Both the position numbers and the translations under genes were made by a program. Shown piece after piece: positions 58,688-64,000 of a DNA stretch of 64,000 bases; position 1 is the stretch's first letter; every line of letters begins with the position of its first letter. The DNA lies in the NCBI RefSeq assembly GCF_963678975.1, contig NC_089279.1, forward strand, positions 35,545,933 through 35,609,932. The letters are read 5' to 3'. The stretch comes from Dysidea avara. Taxonomy: Eukaryota > Porifera > Demospongiae > Dictyoceratida > Dysideidae. The notes under the pieces are model-generated. The model was given only the letters and a program-made list of their open reading frames with translations, was not told the DNA's origin and searched no databases.

Positions 58688-61466
58688 CTAACCAAATAGA
58701 ACCTCCAGATTTGTGTGACATCCTCTGCTTTGTCTATTCATCATAATTTCTTGTTGCAAAGATGTAATCACCATTTTCACATTTTTGGAGTAATTAGGTA
58801 TCTGTAGCAGTTCTAAGGTATCACTGTTATAGAGAGCTCCAACCAATCGCTGTGCAGCTTCTGCACTAATGTTGACGTCAGTCATCTTCAGTTGGAGTAG
58901 AGAACCATTCATATTCAGTGAAATAGCAATGACATCACAAGCTTCATCAGTGATATCATTGCAACTAATGTCAAGCTGCTTCAGTTTACCCCCCTTTGCT
59001 AGTGCAGTGAAGAGCACTATGGATGAAGGTGTTGTTAAGTTAGTAACTGCCATGTACAGCATCACTAGCCTAGAGGAGGGATGGGACAACATATTGTAGA
59101 GAGCAGGGTCCTCTCCAATGGTTTCATTACCACTAATATCCAACTCTTCCACTCTACAGTGGATGGTGAGGTCACTAATGGAGCTAGAGGAAGATCTGGT
59201 GAGCTTATTATCCGACAAACTTAGGTATGCAACTGTGACGTCAGATGACATCAGATCGCGGTGAAGGACACGAACACCACTATCGTGGATATGGCAGTTA
59301 TACAAGTTAAGCTTCTTCCACTCCTTGTGGGGTGAGCAGGTAAGGAAGAGTGTAACACACTCAACATCATAAACGGTTAGGCTAGTGTACCCAAGATTGA
59401 TTACTTTATCATCGAAAGTTTTTCCTTGTTGTATAGAAGTGTAAAAGGCTTCGTCGTTGGCCTCATAGAAGCAGCGAAATAGTCGAAGACACTTCAGTTG
59501 ATCCTTCAAGTATGCTTCAGCGATTGTTGTGATCGTGTCGTCTCCTCCAGAGAGAAATTGTTTAAAAGCAGATCGCTGTCCCTTGGTAAGCGAGGTGTAC
59601 ATTGCAAACATGTTGGAATGAATATCGCTCCAGAACTTCGCTTCGAGCACTCGCAGCTCTTCGTCTGGTGGAAGCTGAGTGATATGGTAAGCGGACAAGA
59701 ACTCCTGAATGGAAAAATGAACAAAGTTAAATGTCATCGTTTTCCCAGCCAGCCCGAAGTGCTCAACAGCCTGCAGCAGTCCGAAGCCGTTTAGACCTCC
59801 TTCGATAGCTTCGATGCCTGGACAAGCTGCTCTCATCTCCTCCAAGGTAAAGATTAGCTTGTTGTTATTAAGACCCTCGAGCGATAGTTTTGATAACTGC
59901 TGAACTATTGTATTATAGGGCTCAGAGAGTGTGGCTAGATCAGTGATGGTGTTATCAAGAGGTTGACCAGACTTGACAAGATGTCGACAGATGGTAAGAC
60001 AGATGAAGTAATTGTAGAGCTGTGTAGAATTGCTAGGAAGGGGCATTCCTTGTTTGTACAGGTAAATCAAGATTACCATGTTGAAGGGGATGAAACACAG
60101 GCCATTGATAGTCAGATTACCTTCAAGATATTCGGTGAGCTCTTTGACTGCATGTGGCTGACTTTTCAAAGACTGTTTAATGTATAGCTTTTGTTCCTCT
60201 TTACCAAAGCCCAAGATATCAACTCTGATGGTTGCTATTTGTCGGAGTCTCAATGAGGCATGTGGACGAGATGACACTATCAAGCCACATTGAGGTAGTA
60301 TCTTACGTTTCAGTATACCGGCAACTAAACTATCTTTCTGTAGGTATTCTGGGAATTCATCATAGCTGTCAAAAAGGAAAACGGCATCTTTGCCATTGTT
60401 CTTATAGAGGTAATCACTACATGCAGTGGCAATTTCTGATTCTTGATGATGGCACATTAGCTGGAAAAGAATACTAATGCTTGATACTTGCTGCACAGCT
60501 GGACTACGCAGTTGTAAGAAGAAAACTAATTTAAACTTTTGTAAACACTTTCCTGTTGCCCAATTGTATGCAATTTCTTGTAATAACAAAGATTTGCCAA
60601 TACCAGACAACCCCTCAACTAAAATATATTGTGCATCATCACTCTCTTGTAGCGGAGCTAAGATATCAACTAGTTGTTTAGTTGTCTCAAGTGCTTCTCT
60701 CAGTGATTGATGGCTGTCCTTTGGGTAATGGTTACATGATTGGATGGATACATCCAATTGCAGTGCAGTAGTTTGTTGAAAAGTGTGCTGACGTTGATGA
60801 TGAACTAAAATGAGTGGTATAAAGTCCTTTGGCTGGTTAGGTGGCCAAGAATCACAGTCAACAGCAAACCTTGTTTGTATATTAAGTTGTCTCACTCTGT
60901 CAGACAATATGGAGACTCCTATCAACAACACATAAAATGGAGCACACTGAATAATGTGTCCACTCTACCTTGATCAGTGACCGTTGACTTGTCCATGTCA
61001 GGTTTGGAGGTCACTATAGTTAGTGAAGACAACACAATAGCTAGTAAATACAATTGTTTATCTACACATGTTGTACACACACAATATAGCTAGTCACCTT
61101 TATCAGGAGCTTGATCACTGGACACTGCAGGTGACTCAATAACTTTAAACAACTTCTCCCAACTAGCAGAGGGGTCCACTTCAAGCCACTTCTCCAACAT
61201 ATGGTTACAGCACCATTTGACGTTAGTAGGATAACCAGCCTCTATACTCTTCAATTCTCCACTGGGTAGACCCAGTAGTGTTCCTAAAACTTTCCAGTCT
61301 GCAGCATAATTTGGAGTGATGTGTTGATAGAGGTCCTTCAGTAGTGGAGTACTGGTAGCTGTAGTATATGGACTCTGGTATGTAATATATCCGGATATTA
61401 GCTAGTAAACTTACCCTTCTCCGGTGTTTTAAACTGATTTAGTCCATGGCCACTTCGATCCATCAT
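58688..61466 (-). CDS. DEATH-NACHT-LRR receptor (NLR-B), complete
   Basis: Four exons: 61466-61415, 61358-61098, 61013-60969, 60918-58688, all with GT/AG borders and consistent phase; 862 residues. Exon 1 supplies the start (MMDRSGHGLNQFKTPEK). Exon 2 is a Death domain (LLKDLYQHITPNYAADWKVL, GTLLGLPSGELKSIEAGYPT, then W-C-C-N-H-M-L-E-K-W-L, ASWEKLFKVI). Exon 3 is a short linker. Exon 4 holds the NACHT ATPase, with Walker A GLSGIGKS (residues 222-229), Walker B-type VFLFDSYDEFPE and the sensor-like SSRPHASLRLR, then the helical region (FVHFSIQEFLSAYHI) and about six C-terminal LRRs (KKLNLYNCHIHDSG, VEELDISGN, LKQLDISCNDITDEACDVIA). It would act in the cytosol as a nucleotide-switched sensor signalling through Death-domain contacts. 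Compared with NLR-A its LRR region is short. A tandem duplication lies just upstream of the start. Confidence 0.92.
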
Positions 61467-61572
61467 GCCTTACTGATCACATGTACACGTACTGTACTGG
61501 GGAAGGATTGTAACGTGACCTGCTACAGATCCGGCGCCGGAACAGATACGTGATGATGGACTTCTACTGTCT

Positions 61573-61700
61573 GACTAGCAACTAAACTGACTCGTTAACT
61601 TGGAAATAGCCACACCCTTTTGTAACCTTTAACTGGACTAGCAACTAAACTGACTCGTTAACTTGGAAATAGCCACACCCTTTGATAACCTTTAACTGGA
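61573..61700. repeat. Tandem duplication, two units of about 66 bp, upstream of NLR-B
   Basis: ACTAGCAACTAAACTGACTC, GTTAACTTGGAAATAGCCAC and ACCCTTT(T)G(T/A)TAACCTTTAACTGG occur twice head to tail with only two or three differences. The copies start about 110 bases upstream of the NLR-B ATG, in the likely promoter or 5' leader. Its effect is unknown. Confidence 0.8.
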
Positions 61701-61873
61701 CTCGATCAGCCTTTAATATTGAGTAATGTAATGTCCGCCGGGTTGATGGCTGAAATCATTAAAGGTTGTTGGTTTAGTAGTTGCGAGTCAGTAGGAGTGG
61801 TTGCCTAATATGTATAGGTATACACGTGATGCAAGTTAATTGATTTCGAGGGATACTGTTTATGATGTTACAG

Positions 61874-61916
61874 CATAGATAATATACCTAACATGATGTT
61901 AGGTATATTATCTATG
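61874..61916. mobile_element. 43-bp palindromic micro-insertion with 7-bp direct repeats
   Basis: CATAGATAATATACCTAACA(T) is followed by its perfect inverse (arms of 21 bases, one base between). The unit is flanked by GTTACAG on both sides (61867-61873 and 61917-61923). A sister unit with the same ends is at 62491-62528. Confidence 0.6.
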
Positions 61917-62490
61917 GTTACAGTGTTAACCACCAAGTAGTCTGGCGGCGCCCACCCTTATAAACTGAGAAGAATAGTCACTTCAAAAGTGAGTATAAAA
62001 GCACACTATGGTTATAAATAAAATTTAAAGTATTCTACACTTGATGCATTAATTAAGGATTCGGAGTTGATTCTGGCCAGAGGAGACAAAAATCTCAGTT
62101 GGTGCGTATTATGAACCACGCTGGAATTAGAATTTTTGAGAGAATTTTAAATCGATAGTTGACATAGGTAAATTAAATGGCACTGCAGCTGTATGTAGTC
62201 TGCCTTCGTGGCACTTTAAGGAATTTTTAACCGTTGCCCTTAGCAACCTGAATGTGATTTGTTGATGAGGTCACCACTTCAAGTTTTCATTTATAGGGTA
62301 TAAGATGAAATTCAGTTAAAGTTTGTAGCTTTCCAACTAGCTAGCTAGTAGCTACTTTAGTTTTACTTTAACTCTTGGTACCTGCCCTAGCTATATGTGC
62401 ATGCAGGACCATCTCCACATTTTTACAATAACATAATTGTACATAATGGCCATAGCAAGTTATTAACTTGAAACATTAGTACCATTAATG

Positions 62491-62528
62491 CATAGATAAT
62501 ATATACCACGTAGTATATATTATCTATG
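62491..62528. mobile_element. 38-bp palindromic micro-insertion with 7-bp direct repeats
   Basis: CATAGATAATATATAC, a six-base loop CACGTA, then the perfect inverse. It is flanked by ATTAATG on both sides (62484-62490 and 62529-62535). It starts and ends with the same CATAGATAATATA sequence as the unit at 61874. Confidence 0.6.
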
Positions 62529-62539
62529 ATTAATGTATG

Positions 62540-64000
62540 CAGCACGTATGGTGATGTCACTTTCAAAGCACACAAGTGTTATGCCATCCTGCTAGTATTG
62601 AAATGATGTGAGTGTGCATGTAAGTAAAACAGCAAAGGCAATAACTATACCATGTATTTAACATGTAAACTGTGCTAAGTAGTATACCTGTGCTAAACAA
62701 AATCACAGTAAGGAACTAACACTTATTCAAAATGGCTGTGGGCACACTACTGGCACAAAATATATATTTAAATTACTATTTATCTAGGCCTGGGGCAAAT
62801 ACAACCAAGTACATGTACAATCACCAACGGGACAACCTACTAATGGGGCATGTACATTGTACAAACAGTGCATGGTCAACGCAGTGTGTGCAGGTAGAAA
62901 AGATGCATGGTAATACAATTCTAGAGGAATTGACTGGCACATAAGCATAAGGGATGCACTATAGCAATTACAATCAGTGATTATTCGACCATGGAGACGT
63001 GAGAATATGAGATTGCACTTTAAATTGTGAGAATCATGGTATTGAATCTGACGCCTACAAGCAGTAAAGCTTAAACATCCAATGAATACTTATCACATGA
63101 ATTTTATACAATTGTACACAATTTGTGTTACATGATAACCTTATGTGTAAATGAGGGTGGATTAGAGTGCTGGATTAAGACATGGCTGGAGTTGCCAAGA
63201 GCAGACCACAGTAAGATTTGGATAAAAGCAGAGTATTTCAACTGTCTGTCACCTACAACTGTTATACGAGTTATGTATATAGCTATTTAACATGAGTTGG
63301 GCCATTTGTACTAAAATGATCACATGATGCCGTGAATATGCTGCAAGACCAAAAAAAAAAAAAATTGGAGAACAAATGTGGCTGAAATGCAATACCAGAA
63401 TTTCATGGATATGTCAGTGTGCACAAGTATATGGAGCTGGCATTGCTGATGACAGCAGACTGTAGCTACATATAGTAGCAGTTAATATATAGCAAGCACA
63501 ACCACACACACAGCAATTATCAGCCTAAGGACACATTTTATGTATGTTGTGTTTGTCTCTCCATCAGCGTTCAGTACGTGGGATGAAATTTGGCAGTGAA
63601 TATTTATGTAGTTTTCTCAGGGCCTATATCAGTGATCAGTCTGGATACTCCTGGCACTAAAAGGCTTCAGGTGGAGAGCTATGCACCAATGGCCTGCCAG
63701 GTGAAGCTTTCTCCCATCCCATACATGAACGAAGCTAGCCTAGTTACGCGAGACTAAAGAAAAAAGACTATCAAAGTGTTTTAACCAACACAAACTAACC
63801 TCCAACAATTAGTAGCAACTTCCAATCTTGTTGTTCATTAAGCAGGAGTAGCAACCACTTGTCTTCCAATTGAAATAGTCGCCATCGCCCACACAAATGA
63901 ACAGTAGTTCACTTGTTTAGAATTCGCCTGGTCTATTAGTAGTGGACGTCACGTGCTACTAGTTATATTCTGTACAACAATAATGAGCTTGGAAGATTCA
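62540..64000. other. No gene seen
   Basis: AT-rich DNA upstream of NLR-B. The plus-strand frame 62732-62944 has no domain or splice support. An A run of 14 lies at 63351-63364. A gene could begin beyond the right edge. Confidence 0.35.

Overview
The window looks like nuclear DNA of an invertebrate animal, most likely a sponge. It is AT-rich. Its genes are split by introns with GT...AG borders, and it holds NACHT-LRR and ROC-COR proteins carrying Death domains, a combination that is expanded in sponges and cnidarians. The sponge assignment is an inference from gene content. There are no operons and no bacterial signals.

Layout. 1-3.4 kb: a SINE-like piece, a hAT-type MITE, a possible last exon of a membrane protein, and a MITE that carries a fragment of a host protein domain. 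3.9-9.7 kb: two secreted CAP/CRISP-type genes in tandem on the minus strand; the first encodes two CAP domains. 9.7-20.1 kb: repeat-rich DNA with no gene I can support. 20.15-25.36 kb: one very large plus-strand exon of a NACHT protein with about 20 tandem 56-residue double-LRR units. 25.5-35 kb: MITEs, SINEs, a broken LINE, an orphan exon with a 14-bp duplication, and a lone exportin-4-like exon. 35.8-42.3 kb: a minus-strand ROC-COR-Death gene with a 4-kb intron. 42.4-58.6 kb: almost entirely repeats, often nested. 58.7-61.5 kb: a complete four-exon DEATH-NACHT-LRR gene on the minus strand. 61.5-64 kb: no gene seen, but two tiny palindromic insertions.

Function. Three of the five supported genes are STAND/ROCO-type signalling proteins, two of them with visible Death domains. 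The two CAP genes encode secreted proteins. This would fit an innate-immunity-rich neighbourhood, but shared regulation cannot be read from the sequence.

The most unusual structure is a family of hairpin-headed repeats (called HHE here). Each has a palindromic head of about 200-290 bp joined to a diverged body of up to about 0.8 kb containing an exon-like stretch that ends at a conserved splice-donor-like site. Six copies and one half-head are recognisable. One copy has been split by a 2.2-kb foldback element with long inverted arms and subterminal tandem repeats. Exon borders were set by reading frame, GT/AG signals and comparison of homologous exons in the window. Repeat edges are approximate unless a target duplication is given.
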